Assembly (NCBI GenBank): GCA_019828565.1
Contig: JAHDYR010000024.1
Coordinates: forward strand, 248,001-312,000
Source: Carpediemonas membranifera
Taxonomy: Eukaryota > Fornicata
Reading direction: 5' to 3'
DNA length: 64,000 bases
The translations under genes and the position numbers were made by a program. Every line of letters begins with the position of its first letter. The stretch's first letter is position 1. The notes beneath the pieces are model-generated. The model had not been told where the DNA came from and searched no databases. It saw only the letters and a program-made list of their open reading frames with translations. Positions 8,530 through 18,351 of the stretch are shown in pieces.

Positions 8530-10392
8530 CTAACAGTATGCGAAGACCTGATGCAGAAGGGAGTTGTGGCCCTCGATCGTAGACGCGTGTACGATGACAT
8601 CATCAAGGTAGCACTCGACCCCGCGGCCCAAGAGTGGAGCTAAGATCCGCATCATGCCTCGCTGGAAGTAGGAAGGCGCGTTCTTGAGACCGAAGGGGAC
8701 TCTAACGAACTCGTACAGGCCGTTGTGCGTGGCAAATGCAGTCCGAGGAACAGCTGTTGCGTCGAGGGGGAACTGGTGGTAGCCACTGCGCAGGTCAAGC
8801 GTGGTGAAGTACTTGCTGCCATTCAGGCGAGACAAGATGGACTTAATGTTCTGCAGGGGGAATCGGAAGTCGCGGCTGACTGAGTTGAGGAGGCGGTAGT
8901 CTACGACCATCCTATGTTCACCGTTCGTCTTTGGCACGACGAAGCAAGGGGCGGAGTAAGCCGACTCCGATAGGCGGATGATGCCAGCCTCAAGGAGGGC
9001 CTCGACCTCTCGATCGATGACCTCAGTCATGGCCGGGGAGAGCCGGCGAGGGGGAACGTGGGTCGGAGTTTCGTCTGTGACGGCGATCTCCATAGGCTGA
9101 ACCTTGGCAGGCTCACGAGGGATGGGACCGAAGATGTCTTCGAACTCGCGAGCGAGGGCTGCGACGTTTTCATCGAGCTCGATCTGGCCATCTTCGTCAA
9201 GGGGTGTAACCTCGCCGAGGTCCTGAGGCTCAGTCGCGGGAGGAGCCAGTAGGTTGAACGTTTGGATCACGTCGAACCCAAGGATGAGGGGCTCACCGGT
9301 GTTGAGGACGTGGGCGCTGATAGTACCTCCGACTGAGTGGGGAGACCTGTTGACCTTGATGTCAAGGAGCGTGCGATGGGCAGACGTGGCGATGCCATTG
9401 GCCGTGCTTATCTTGAGCTCATCAGGGATCATGACCAGGCCCAGAGACTTGGCCAGCACTGGGCTGATGAAGGATGAGGAGGCGCCTGTGTCGACCAGGG
9501 CGTCGACGCGGTCGGTGCTCTGGGGAGCAGGGGAGCCGACGGGCGCGAAGGCTCGTACGTTGGTGCTGAGGCGCATGACTGGTCCGCTTGTTGCCATCTT
9601 CAGAGAGATGGGCGTCGTCCGGCGGCCCGTAGCGAAGAAGCCGGGCTTGGACTTGTTGGGGCAGTCAGGCCTAAGGTGGCCGGAGAGGCCGCATCCATGG
9701 CAGACAGGCTGCGGCTTGGCAGGGGTACCGGCAGGCTTATGGTTGTCTGGTTTGTTGGATGGGAAGTGGGGAGCAGGCGCTGCGGTAGCGTGAGGACGAG
9801 TGGGGTGGAAGCTCGGAGGCGGACGTGTGGCCTGAGGGCGCGGGACCTCGGGCTGACCGAACTCGGCGATGGTGCGCTTGGCCTCAGCCAAGGTCTCGAC
9901 CTCTTGGAAGGCGGCACGCTTGGCGTCGGCGAGCGTCTCAGGTTCGGAGGCCTTGACCCGGCGGCGCAGTGAATCTGGGGACAGTCCGCGGATGAAAGTG
10001 CGGCGTAGTGTCTTCTCATCGGGGAGGTAAGTGGAACAGAGGTCCTCGACGCGGTCGAACCTGTCGAGGTAGGCGAGCAGAGCGCTGTTGCTGGCCGTCG
10101 TGGAGGACATGGCGGTTGCTTCCAGCTTAGACAGAACGGCCTGAGTGCTCTTGGGAGCGAATAAAGCGGAGTAGATCGCCGACAGGACGTTTTCATCTGG
10201 AAGGTCGTCAAAGTTGTCAATGCGAAGGCGGATCAGGCGTAAAACACGGCTGGAAATGAGCATACGGACAGATAGTGCTCTGTCGTCGGGAACTTGGGCG
10301 GAATAGGCCTCGAACTTGTCGTTGAAGCTGCAGAAGGCCGTTTCGGAACGAATGTCGTTGAGAAAAGGGGCTGAAATCGTTTGATAGTCCAT
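8530..10392 (-). CDS. Ty3/gypsy I gag-protease-reverse transcriptase polyprotein, 3'-truncated
   Basis: 620 aa from the ATG at 10392. Order: Gag-like helical region; Pro-rich linker; one CCHC zinc knuckle (CHGCGLSGHLRPDC, about residues 230-243); an aspartic protease with the active-site motif VDTGASSSF; then reverse transcriptase with fingers/palm motifs (VVDYRLLN, TLDLRSGYHQ, VPFGLKNAPSYFQ) and the catalytic YLDD. The ORF ends 22 residues after YLDD, so the thumb, RNase H and integrase are absent. Gag and Pol are in one frame, as in many chromoviruses. Truncated and rearranged, so autonomous function is unlikely. Confidence 0.9.
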   Translation of the reverse strand: MDYQTISAPFLNDIRSETAFCSFNDKFEAYSAQVPDDRALSVRMLISSRVLRLIRLRIDNFDDLPDENVLSAIYSALFAPKSTQAVLSKLEATAMSSTTASNSALLAYLDRFDRVEDLCSTYLPDEKTLRRTFIRGLSPDSLRRRVKASEPETLADAKRAAFQEVETLAEAKRTIAEFGQPEVPRPQATRPPPSFHPTRPHATAAPAPHFPSNKPDNHKPAGTPAKPQPVCHGCGLSGHLRPDCPNKSKPGFFATGRRTTPISLKMATSGPVMRLSTNVRAFAPVGSPAPQSTDRVDALVDTGASSSFISPVLAKSLGLVMIPDELKISTANGIATSAHRTLLDIKVNRSPHSVGGTISAHVLNTGEPLILGFDVIQTFNLLAPPATEPQDLGEVTPLDEDGQIELDENVAALAREFEDIFGPIPREPAKVQPMEIAVTDETPTHVPPRRLSPAMTEVIDREVEALLEAGIIRLSESAYSAPCFVVPKTNGEHRMVVDYRLLNSVSRDFRFPLQNIKSILSRLNGSKYFTTLDLRSGYHQFPLDATAVPRTAFATHNGLYEFVRVPFGLKNAPSYFQRGMMRILAPLLGRGVECYLDDVIVHASTIEGHNSLLHQVFAYC

Positions 10393-10478
10393 GGCGGTGA
10401 GTAAGTAAGCTTACTGTGGCCAAATAAAGAGAACTAATGACGAAGTGAGGTTTATTCGAAACCCGATCAAGGGCAAAA

Positions 10479-11579
10479 ATGGTTATAACTAAAATTGCCC
10501 AACACATCGGACCTCTTCCGAAGGACGACGGCTACAAGCACATCATCGTTTTTATCGACGCTTTTTCCAAGTTCGTCGTGCTGAAAACCGTGCGCTCCAC
10601 AGGAGCAGATGAGGCTGCCAGCGCAATGCTGGAGGTCTGGTCACTGTTCGGGGCCCCCCGAGCCATCCAGACAGATCAAGACACGCAGTTTAAGAACTCC
10701 GTCATCGATGAGTTGAATAAGCGCATCTCGCTCAATCACCGATTCTCTACAGCATACCATCCTCAAAGTAACGGCATAGTAGAACGCACAAACGGAACTA
10801 TCGTCCGTAGGCTCCGCGCTCTGCTCATCGACAGCGAAACGACCGAATGGACGCCATTCCTGCCAATCGTGCAGCACATTATCAACACTAGCGTCCACTC
10901 CACAACTGGATTTACTCCTTTCGACATCCTCTTCGGGCACACGTCGTCACTGACACAAATCTCGCCTGAACAACTTATTGACGCCACGCGCGCCTCTCCC
11001 GACATCCATGAGGCCATCAGTCTCTTCCACAAGGACCTTAACACTATACACGAGCAAGCTCGTACACGCATCAGCGCCTATGAGAACGCCAACGACGCTC
11101 ACCAAACCACAGACGACATCAACTGGAACGACGAAGAGCTCGTGCTCATCCGTTATCCTACCAAGGCTCCCAAACTCCTACCTCCACTCCGCGGCCCCCT
11201 ACTGATGTTTGGAGGAGGGAAGAGTCCCAACACATTCCGACTCCGCGACCTGGTCTCTAAGGCCGAGATACTCGTCCACCAGGAACGCCTCGTCCGATTC
11301 CACCGCGGCTCTGTAACACTCGCGACACTCGAACGCCTCGCTGCCTACGAGCAAGACGAGCAGCAGGTCGACCACATCGTAACTCACCGCGTGCGTCGTG
11401 GAAAGATCGAGCTCCTGATCCATTGGGCTGGGCTCGAGCAATCGGAAGATTCGTACATCCCGTACAATTCGTACTATGACCAACTAGCCGCCCTTGACGT
11501 TTATCTCACCGAGAATCCGTCCTATAAGTCGCAGTTCGCCGCGTACAAACGCAAGTTCCGCGGTAAGGGTTCAAGGTAG
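10479..11579 (+). CDS. Ty3/gypsy I integrase core plus chromodomain, 5'-truncated
   Basis: 366 aa. The integrase core has the second Asp in IQTDQDTQFKN and the Glu in HPQSNGIVERTNG. At the first catalytic position, just before GPLP, the residue is Gln rather than Asp (AQHIGPLP). The ORF begins only ten residues upstream, so the rearrangement breakpoint fell at this motif. The C-terminus has a chromodomain (HRVRRGKIELLIHWAGLEQSEDSYIP), known in chromoviruses to steer insertion to modified chromatin. It points away from its own gag-pol half. Confidence 0.88.
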   Translation: MVITKIAQHIGPLPKDDGYKHIIVFIDAFSKFVVLKTVRSTGADEAASAMLEVWSLFGAPRAIQTDQDTQFKNSVIDELNKRISLNHRFSTAYHPQSNGIVERTNGTIVRRLRALLIDSETTEWTPFLPIVQHIINTSVHSTTGFTPFDILFGHTSSLTQISPEQLIDATRASPDIHEAISLFHKDLNTIHEQARTRISAYENANDAHQTTDDINWNDEELVLIRYPTKAPKLLPPLRGPLLMFGGGKSPNTFRLRDLVSKAEILVHQERLVRFHRGSVTLATLERLAAYEQDEQQVDHIVTHRVRRGKIELLIHWAGLEQSEDSYIPYNSYYDQLAALDVYLTENPSYKSQFAAYKRKFRGKGSR

Positions 11580-11632
11580 TTGATCATGAGAGGGGAAGTG
11601 TCGGCAGGTTTATTAATTACCCTGATCAACTC

Positions 11633-13492
11633 CCACACGTGCAGTTTATATAAAGTCAGACCACCTGTTCGAACTAACAACATGGCACAACGGTCGCCGG
11701 CGCGAAATATATTCCGCTTACACAGACTCTAATCAGCGAAAAAATTTATCCCCCATGGTTTTAGAGCAGCGAGACTGCCTAGTCGTCTGCACGTCAGACA
11801 TGCAGGTACGGCGCGAAGCCAACCCTCTCGGACAAGCGTGGTCCGGGGCCAGTGACGGCAACTCCCTTGCTCTGGGCTGTGATGCCTGGGGTAAGCCGGC
11901 AGCGCTCAGGTGATGTCCTGGAACCTCACCCTGATCGTTTGGGTTTTGGTCTCGAAAGGCCCTGATTGGATCATTTCCAGAACCTCGAGAACGAGCCCGA
12001 TGCCTAATAAACATCCTGTTGCCATTTATGATCGTGCAGAGCACGGTGATCTCTAAGAGGTTTGAAAAACATACACTGGAGCCCCAGGGAGCACAATTCT
12101 GGCGCGTGATGTGATGCGCCTGTCCTTGCTAAGAGAATTGATGATCTGACTTTACATAAACTGCACCCGGTGTCTGGAACGCCACACGTGATGCCATTTG
12201 GAGGAGATTCGGTAGGTTCGCTGCCCCCGTAGGTGGGCATGACGTTATTATCGGTAGAGTTTTCGATATTTTTTACCAGAGAAACCATCGACAAGCTCGA
12301 CAAGACTTCAGATGCTTTGACTGAACGGGGCCAGTGCAATTTACGAGACGGCATGCCGGTAATTCACAGCCTAGACTCGTACTACTCGAGCCGTATCCGT
12401 CGACAGTTAACCGAAGAAACTGCCAGTGTCTCAACAAGATCTTGACCGAGGCCATAGTAGTGGTGTGCGGTGAGTTCCACAGCGGGATCTCCAGGAGACC
12501 CGCCGGAGAAAAGAATTTCGCTTTGGTTGCTCAACGAAGGTTGCAATTGGCCTGCTATCGGGCATGCTGCGTTAGTGTTTGCCGAGCGGGTCGCCAGTTC
12601 TTGAAGCCGAGTGGGCCGAGCTCCGTGTGGAGCGACAAGGATGGCTGATGTATGGCCGAAAACCGACCATCCCATCGCCACCCCCATTCGCCTGAAAGTC
12701 TTCTACGGGAGCTCGGGATTCACCACGCCTGCTGGTATGTTCATTCCTTGCGCGCCATATCGAAAGTTCGCGAGAGAGATAGTTTCCCTTCTCAAGGGGT
12801 ATAACATTGTCGTCGATCTTAACATGGTAGACGAGGATCGCACCACCGTCGTCTGCCCTCACAGCCACGCCCCCTACAAGCGAGTTCGTCCGCGTGATGA
12901 CCAGCACGTTCACCCACATCGTGTGATGCTCTGCGAAAATCCACAGTGCCGTGGTGCTCAGTGGCGCGCAACAGTTCCTGATGCTCTGAATGTTGATCAT
13001 CGGGACAAGAGTGCCGCAGAGACATCCTGTGGCGTTCTCTTGCCACGGAAGATGAGCTCAGTGGCTCTCCGTTCAGTCGCACATTGATCCCACGTCTTCA
13101 AGCATCATTCCAGTATCATCAATTGGCTAACCGCCAACATTCGTCTACGGACGGATGATGTTGTGCAGTTTGGCACTTTGATCGTTCCTTTCAGGCCCTG
13201 TCTGGAGGTTCGAACAATGTGTTTATACTGCGCAACAGGGCTGCCCGGTTGAGCCGCTGACAGTGTTGGACCGGTGGGACCGGTTACGTGACACTGAATG
13301 TACATGTATAAATCGATAAGACTCCCTCCTCAGGATGATAACAAGGCAAGTGAAAACCCTAACCGTGCACCAGCGGGCACATGCAGAGAGACCGGCAATG
13401 CGTGGGTTCTCGTTTAACTATGAAGAACGTTGAGGCACTCAACAGTTGTATTTTTTGATTTAAAAGGCACTGTTGACAGCTTGCCCGGGGGC
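11633..13492. other. Intergenic stretch, no convincing gene
   Basis: About 1.9 kb between retrotransposon I and the host RRM gene. Initiator-like motifs occur at 11639-11650 (minus) and 12155-12166 (plus), but neither leads into a persuasive gene. Open frames at 12644-13087 (plus) and 12572-13000 (minus) overlap each other. They show no recognisable domain and neither is clearly favoured. No tRNA or other RNA gene was recognised. Confidence 0.4.
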
Positions 13493-14107
13493 TTATTCGT
13501 CGCGTTCACCAGTCTTGACACCGGTCGAGGTGGACTTGCTGGCAGTGATAACGTTCTCACCCATGGTCTTCTCGTTGAGAGCAGCGACAGCGGCGGCGAT
13601 GTCAGCGGGAGCGAACTCCACGAAGGCGATGGCACGGCGGGCGAAGCGGCGGCGGGGGTTGATCACGCGGACCTCAACGGGGGTGGGAGCACCGTTGGCG
13701 GCGATGAAAGCGGTAAGCTCCTCGACAGTGCAGTCGCGGTCGAGGCCACCGATGAAAACGATGGACTCGGACTCGGGGCCGACCTCAGCAACGCGGCGCT
13801 CGCGGGGCTCACGAGGCTCACGGCGGGGCTTGGGCTCCTCAGTGGTCTTCTCGTCAGACTTCTTGGGAGAACGGCGGGGACGGCGGCGGGGCTCGCTCTT
13901 AGCGACCTCGATGCGGAGAACCTCATCGTTGATCATAAGATCGGTCTTGGCAGCAGCGGCATCGCGGGCCTCCTCGGAATCGAAGCCAACATGGCGGTAC
14001 GGACGAGTCATGGAGCCAGTGACTCTAGTAGCATCGGGGAAAACAGCCTGAAGCTCTTCCCTCTTAGTACCAACGGGGACGTTACCAACAAATATCCAGG
14101 AGCTCAT
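13493..14107 (-). CDS. Two-RRM RNA-binding protein
   Basis: 204 aa from the ATG at 14107 (MSSWIFVGNVP); the frame is open further upstream but has no better start. RRM1 spans about residues 3-70 (RNP2 IFVGNV, RNP1-like RHVGFD). A charged Arg/Pro/Glu/Lys linker runs over 71-112. RRM2 spans about 115-190 (VFIGGL; AFVEFA). The C-terminus is short and polar. Two RRMs joined by an RE/RP-rich linker suggest a nuclear or cytoplasmic mRNA- or pre-rRNA-binding role, but the exact orthologue is unclear. The frame is intact and the coding style differs from the mobile elements, consistent with a host gene. No intron is evident. Confidence 0.9.
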   Translation of the reverse strand: MSSWIFVGNVPVGTKREELQAVFPDATRVTGSMTRPYRHVGFDSEEARDAAAAKTDLMINDEVLRIEVAKSEPRRRPRRSPKKSDEKTTEEPKPRREPREPRERRVAEVGPESESIVFIGGLDRDCTVEELTAFIAANGAPTPVEVRVINPRRRFARRAIAFVEFAPADIAAAVAALNEKTMGENVITASKSTSTGVKTGERDE

Positions 14108-14417
14108 ATGGAGTCTGTCTTGCGAAAAGCAGCCAGCTTTTTTCACGCAAAACTTATCAAGACGAGGTTGACGTGAAGGGGACAAAAGGTGCACGAGGGA
14201 CCGATACTGCATCAGCAAAACTCACATCTTTATCGCGAAAAAGTGGCTCAAATCTGGCAAATCAATGTCCGGATCCCAGGCCAGCGACGATGCTCGAATG
14301 CGTTTCATAAGCTAGAAACCTTGTAATAACGTCGCAAATGCCCGATCCGCTGTCATTTCCACCGCTGCTATCTTACGAAGTTGTATTGCGAACCTTCTTC
14401 TTTTCGGGCCTCTCGGA
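14108..14417. other. Divergent intergenic region between RRM gene and the next gene
   Basis: 310 bp between two start codons on opposite strands, so it should hold both promoters. I see no initiator-like motif, palindrome or repeat of the kind found in the mobile elements. Confidence 0.5.
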
Positions 14418-15194
14418 ATGGTCTATCAATCATATTCAAGCACACTCCCGACATCTCGCCCTCCAGAATATGCTCTCGCCTATCCCGAATCGACCTACAC
14501 GGTCCAGCAACCCGACGAGACGTTCTCTGTCGTGGAGCATTCTTCCAGATCCTACACGATGCAACCAGCCGCATCGGGCGGTAGGATCGACCGAGAAGTC
14601 CTTCGTGCCGCTAGAAACCGCCTCCGCCACGTTCTTCGCCGAGTATACTTCCTTGATACCCGCGTCCGCACAGGCGCCAGCACCGTGGCCGGCGCGGGTG
14701 TCGGCGCTCTCGTAGGCAGCTTTGTGATGCTGCCATTCGCGGGTGGAGCGGTTGGCATGGTCGTAGGCTTCGGCCTTGGGCGGGCCATCTCGAAGGAGCC
14801 GTTCCGCGAAGCCACTCGGCACTTTTTCTCCAGAGCACCCGAGGCGCTCGATTTCGACGAAGACGCTCTCGAGGAGTTCGTCCGAAACAACCAGAGCCTC
14901 GTCCGGCAGTCTTTCGGCCCTTGGTTCTGGGAGACGCTGCCGCCCGTTCGAAAACGAGAGAGCCTGCCCACTCAGTCGAGGACGATGCCAGCAATTACTA
15001 TGCAAGGCCAGAACCAAGGCCAGATGTGGGCGAGCGGCCCTGCACCACCAACTCGGGAAGTGTACCGGCCTAACGCTGTTGCTGAGAGAAGCCTGGTGAA
15101 GGCAGCCGATGTCCAGCCTGCCTACGCGTTCTTCCCGGACGCAGAGATCTTGGATGAGGAAGACGAATTCCTCAGGCCACAACCATACGCGTAA
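14418..15194 (+). CDS. Hypothetical protein with glycine-zipper hydrophobic segment
   Basis: 258 aa from the ATG at 14418. The N-terminal 60 residues are Ser/Thr/Tyr/Pro-rich. A basic amphipathic stretch (about 65-90) precedes a Gly/Ala/Val-rich hydrophobic segment at about 92-125 (GAGVGALVG...GGAVGMVVGFGLG) with GxxxG spacing, suggesting one membrane hairpin or two tightly packed helices. The C-terminal half is soluble and ends in an acidic tail. I do not recognise the family. A membrane-associated host protein is likely, from its intact frame and its place among host genes. No signal peptide is evident. Confidence 0.7.
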   Translation: MVYQSYSSTLPTSRPPEYALAYPESTYTVQQPDETFSVVEHSSRSYTMQPAASGGRIDREVLRAARNRLRHVLRRVYFLDTRVRTGASTVAGAGVGALVGSFVMLPFAGGAVGMVVGFGLGRAISKEPFREATRHFFSRAPEALDFDEDALEEFVRNNQSLVRQSFGPWFWETLPPVRKRESLPTQSRTMPAITMQGQNQGQMWASGPAPPTREVYRPNAVAERSLVKAADVQPAYAFFPDAEILDEEDEFLRPQPYA

Positions 15195-15490
15195 AAGTTT
15201 TTAAAGAGTGAATGATTGAGTTAGGTTCCAGAGACTAGACGCTTCAGGCACTCATACAAGTCATACAATGTTCGGTGTTGCTGGACCCAGCCTCGTGAGC
15301 ACTACAAACAAAAAACACGCCAGCATCAGCAAGGATGCCTGCCTGACAAATCACGTGCTCCACTGAAGCATCGTGGGTCACCATGATGGTGATGGCGCGG
15401 GTTACTGGGGTTTTGAACGCCAGCACTTTTTGCGAACTCAGAATCGTACGAACCCCCAAAATGGCGTCATAATCTTCGCAACAAACTACT
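15195..15490. other. Short intergenic region upstream of TspO
   Basis: 296 bp. A minus-strand open frame crosses it and overlaps the first 150 bp of the TspO gene. It has no recognisable domain and is more likely chance. No initiator-like motif was found. Confidence 0.4.
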
Positions 15491-16183
15491 ATGGATGAAC
15501 CCTTTCTCTCACGTCTAGCAAAACGCGTTGGATCTGCGGCCTTGTACTCTCTCGGCATCGAGGAGCCGTGGACACCGGCCAGCACGCCCAACTCAGTCAC
15601 TGGCCGCCTTCTCTCACCCAAATCACCCATCGGCGCTTTCATGAAGTCACCACAAACTGAGTATGTTCAGAAGGCGCGTAATCTTGCGCTCAACATCGGC
15701 GCTCACGTAATCGTCTTCCTCCTCTGCCTTTCGTACGGCTACCTGCCATCAGCCATCGCTCTTTTCCTCAACATGGACAGCTCGTGGTATCACTCCCTCC
15801 ACCGGCCTCCGCTCACGCCGCCCGGCTGGATCTTTGGGCCCATGTGGACGTTGCTGTATGCTCTCTACTCCACTACATTGTATAGGTCACTTGTTGAGGC
15901 GTTCAACAAGAGGCGGGGGTACATGCTTCCGCTACTGACGATTTTGTTCACGTATACCCACGTCTTCAACATGATCTGGACGCCTCTATACTTTGGATTC
16001 AAGCGGCTCGACCTCGCTTTCTTCGACAACGTCCTGCTGGTGTTCATGAACTATCTGTGCTACGCCACTGCCGGTATGGTGTGGAAGCCATCGCTCGTGC
16101 TTTACTTGCCCATGGTGCTGTGGGTCATGTTCGCCTGCTATCTGTCAGCGTCGTTCTACCTTCTGAACGGGCCATCGCCGTAA
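15491..16183 (+). CDS. TspO/MBR family translocator protein
   Basis: 230 aa from the ATG at 15491. An N-terminal extension of about 65 residues precedes five predicted membrane helices. The family signature is clear: WYHSLHRPPLTPPGWIFGPMW (about 99-119) followed by LLYALYS, then FNMIWTPLYFGFKRLDLAFFD (about 159-179), and W/P-rich later helices. TspO proteins bind tetrapyrroles and sterols. In eukaryotes they reside in the mitochondrial outer membrane or ER/secretory membranes. The extension could affect targeting, but I see no confident presequence. Intact, single-exon, host-like. Confidence 0.93.
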   Translation: MDEPFLSRLAKRVGSAALYSLGIEEPWTPASTPNSVTGRLLSPKSPIGAFMKSPQTEYVQKARNLALNIGAHVIVFLLCLSYGYLPSAIALFLNMDSSWYHSLHRPPLTPPGWIFGPMWTLLYALYSTTLYRSLVEAFNKRRGYMLPLLTILFTYTHVFNMIWTPLYFGFKRLDLAFFDNVLLVFMNYLCYATAGMVWKPSLVLYLPMVLWVMFACYLSASFYLLNGPSP

Positions 16184-16255
16184 ATTAACGTCTTTTTATA
16201 CACATGATGCATTGTACGAGTCGTTGGGTCGTTTTGAGTCATCCTATGTCGCTTT

Positions 16256-16268
16256 GATAAACTGCACA
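16256..16268 (+). promoter_or_regulatory. Initiator-like motif GATAAACTGCACA
   Basis: Matches the (C/G)ATAAA(G/C)TGCAC consensus seen just upstream of several starts in this window. It lies between the convergent TspO and AEC genes, so no gene can be assigned to it and it may be inactive. Confidence 0.3.
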
Positions 16269-16422
16269 ATACTTGTCTTATCCTGCACATTCGTCGCGAT
16301 GCCGTTCCATTTCGCACTTTAGCACCAAAATGAATCGGTCGATATAATGTCATTAACCCTATTTCCGCATTTTAAAGCACAATCCGCATGCTATACACTA
16401 CCACATTTCTAAAACTGCGTGT

Positions 16423-17904
16423 TCAAACTGGGAACAAGTTAAACAGGTCGAGCACAAAAGATGTGATCAAAACGTTAGGCAGCATAGCGAACATACCGAT
16501 CATGATCATGAGTGGGGAGAGGTATAGATACTTCGGGGCGTGTGACTGGGTCATGTTGAACGAAGCGATGGCTGCCGGGGCGCCGCCAACATAAATAAGA
16601 CTGCGGGCCTCCTCTCCACTCAGCGGGAGTGGCAGGCAGAGTAGGGCGATGACTATAGGAGTCGCCACGAGTCGTAGGAAGACGATGATGCAGGCGTTGA
16701 CCCACATGACCTTCTTGTTAATGGCGGGTCCCGCGTGCACGAGGTCGGGTTCCCCATTGGTGTTCTTAGCTGTCAAAAACAGACCCACGCTGATGAGGCC
16801 GACGGGGACGACAATGTTATTCCCGTAGGTCATGGCAGTTGCGACCAAAGTCGGCGTGTCCGCCGAAAGAACATAAAGAATCACCCTGAAAATCAGGCCA
16901 AAGTATAGGCCCACCAGGAGGGGAGTAAAGAGGGACCGGCGGACCAGATTGATGGTCCACACAACCACACCCAGCCAGACAGGACGCGAATTGACTACCA
17001 CAGTCGAGTCAGAGTCAGAGTCCGACTCGAGGTCGGAGCTGGCCGCGGCGGGGGTGCGGCTTGAGTGGTGTGGGCGTGGCTGGTGCTTGTCTGTCGGGAC
17101 ATGGCTGTCAGCTTCACTGCCGCTGTCGTTGGCATCGCGGTGGTTGTCGGGTGTTGTGTTGTATGACTCTTCGTTGGGTTCATAGCTGTCGAGAGCGTCG
17201 ACCCTGGGCATGATGGGGAGATCTGGGAGGGCGACCGAGGACGAGTTCACAGTGTGGGGCAGGCCGGGTGCGATCGTCTCGGTAGGATCTGCCTCTGACT
17301 CAGCGAGACTTGATTGGTCATCAGACAGGTCGGGAGACTGCTCATTGGCAGTGTTCTTGCCTTGTTCGTGTCTGGTGTTGAATTCATCAAAAGGATCCTG
17401 TTCCTCGGGTAGGGCCACCTTCTTGTCCTTTTCAGGCGGTGCTAGTGCGAATATGATCTGGTAAATGGGCACGAAGATGAGGATTGATGGGAACATGTGG
17501 AGAAAGGGATAGGTCTCCGCTGCCTTCTCGCCGAGCATGGCAGTGCAGATTGGCACGCCAAGAATAATCGCGTTGTACCATGTAGCTCCCATGTGCAGCG
17601 TCATCATGTAGCGAGCGGGGAGACGCTGGACACCAGATAGGATGAAGACTGGGATGGAGATGACGATGAACTGGATGATGACAACGAGCATGTAGATGAT
17701 GTAGCTGCTGTCCATTGGCATCGTGAGACCAGTACGGAACATCATGAATGGGAATCCGATCTTCATCACGAGCGTGTTCAGAGCTTGAAGGTGCGTTTTC
17801 GTCAGCCAACCACGGCTCCCAAAAACTACACCAATGAATATCAGTACGAACAAAGGTACAAGTGCATTAAGAACGTTGCTTATGAGCTCCGTCCATTCGC
17901 TCAT
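16423..17904 (-). CDS. Auxin efflux carrier (AEC/PIN-like) family transporter
   Basis: 493 aa from the ATG at 17904 (MSEWTELI); the frame extends five codons further without an ATG. The N-terminal bundle has about five hydrophobic helices (to about residue 160), including VLNALVPLFVLIFIGVVFG. A central hydrophilic loop of about 150 residues rich in Ser/Asp/Glu/Pro follows, then a C-terminal bundle of about five helices (FTPLLVGLYFGLIFRVI; VMWVNACIIVFLRLVATPIVIALL; ASFNMTQSHAPKY). This two-bundle layout with a cytosolic loop is typical of the AEC family (yeast and protist ER/plasma-membrane PIN-like carriers). The substrate is unknown. Intact, host-like. Confidence 0.9.
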   Translation of the reverse strand: MSEWTELISNVLNALVPLFVLIFIGVVFGSRGWLTKTHLQALNTLVMKIGFPFMMFRTGLTMPMDSSYIIYMLVVIIQFIVISIPVFILSGVQRLPARYMMTLHMGATWYNAIILGVPICTAMLGEKAAETYPFLHMFPSILIFVPIYQIIFALAPPEKDKKVALPEEQDPFDEFNTRHEQGKNTANEQSPDLSDDQSSLAESEADPTETIAPGLPHTVNSSSVALPDLPIMPRVDALDSYEPNEESYNTTPDNHRDANDSGSEADSHVPTDKHQPRPHHSSRTPAAASSDLESDSDSDSTVVVNSRPVWLGVVVWTINLVRRSLFTPLLVGLYFGLIFRVILYVLSADTPTLVATAMTYGNNIVVPVGLISVGLFLTAKNTNGEPDLVHAGPAINKKVMWVNACIIVFLRLVATPIVIALLCLPLPLSGEEARSLIYVGGAPAAIASFNMTQSHAPKYLYLSPLMIMIGMFAMLPNVLITSFVLDLFNLFPV

Positions 17905-18351
17905 ACAAGGCAACGACAAGTATGCCTGAACAAGGGTCCAGAAGTGGAGTGATCAAACCATGATTCGATCCGATTCTGGCAGTTTTAGACTGATTCGTCA
18001 GTATGTGGAGGGGTATAGGAGTCAAGCCGCGAGCTGAAAGAATGTGAATGTTGTTCCTTGACACCTGTGCTGGCCGTGGAAACCCCTGCCCCGGCATGTG
18101 CCCGCGGAGAGTGGAGAAATGGACAAGATGTGCGTCATATTGGTCAACGACTCTTTTCAAGTTAAGCTAGGTCATGTATCCCCTGTATACACAACTCCGC
18201 CCGGTGGACCCGCAGTTCCATCTTGATCATTGGGAATGCTGATCTTCGGCAGACAGAAGAAAGGTCTAGACTGCTGAAGAGAAGCATCGTTAACAATGTC
18301 CAGCGGAGTTGGTCAATTTATGATGCTCATGTATCACGCCAAGCAACGACA
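17905..18351. other. Divergent intergenic region between AEC and kinase-isomerase genes
   Basis: 447 bp between opposing start codons, expected to hold both promoters. The kinase frame is open back to 18223 but without an ATG. No initiator-like motif or palindrome stands out. Confidence 0.45.

Larger units (their letters stand above)
8521..11632. mobile_element. Ty3/gypsy chromovirus I, rearranged: gag-pro-RT on minus, integrase-chromodomain on plus
   Basis: The two coding halves are head-to-head instead of in tandem. The minus half stops just after the RT YLDD motif; the plus half begins inside the integrase core. RNase H and the integrase zinc domain are missing. No convincing LTR pair was found. 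A TTGATCA/TGATCAA inverted repeat (11580-11631) follows the integrase stop. This is a dead, inverted and deleted copy. Its broken RT end lies about 55 bp from the inverted-repeat site at the edge of element 1. Confidence 0.75.

Noticed and set aside
10393-10478. LTR between the two halves of chromovirus I
   Set aside because: Only 86 bp, no matching copy at the outer ends and no clear primer-binding site. Better explained as a rearrangement junction.
12572-13087. Overlapping 142-aa (minus) and 158-aa (plus) open frames as genes
   Set aside because: Both cover the same DNA, neither shows a domain or a paralogue here, and no initiator-like motif precedes them.
15244-15642. Minus-strand 132-aa frame as a gene
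   Set aside because: Overlaps the 5' end of the clear TspO gene, lacks recognisable content and has a poor start context.
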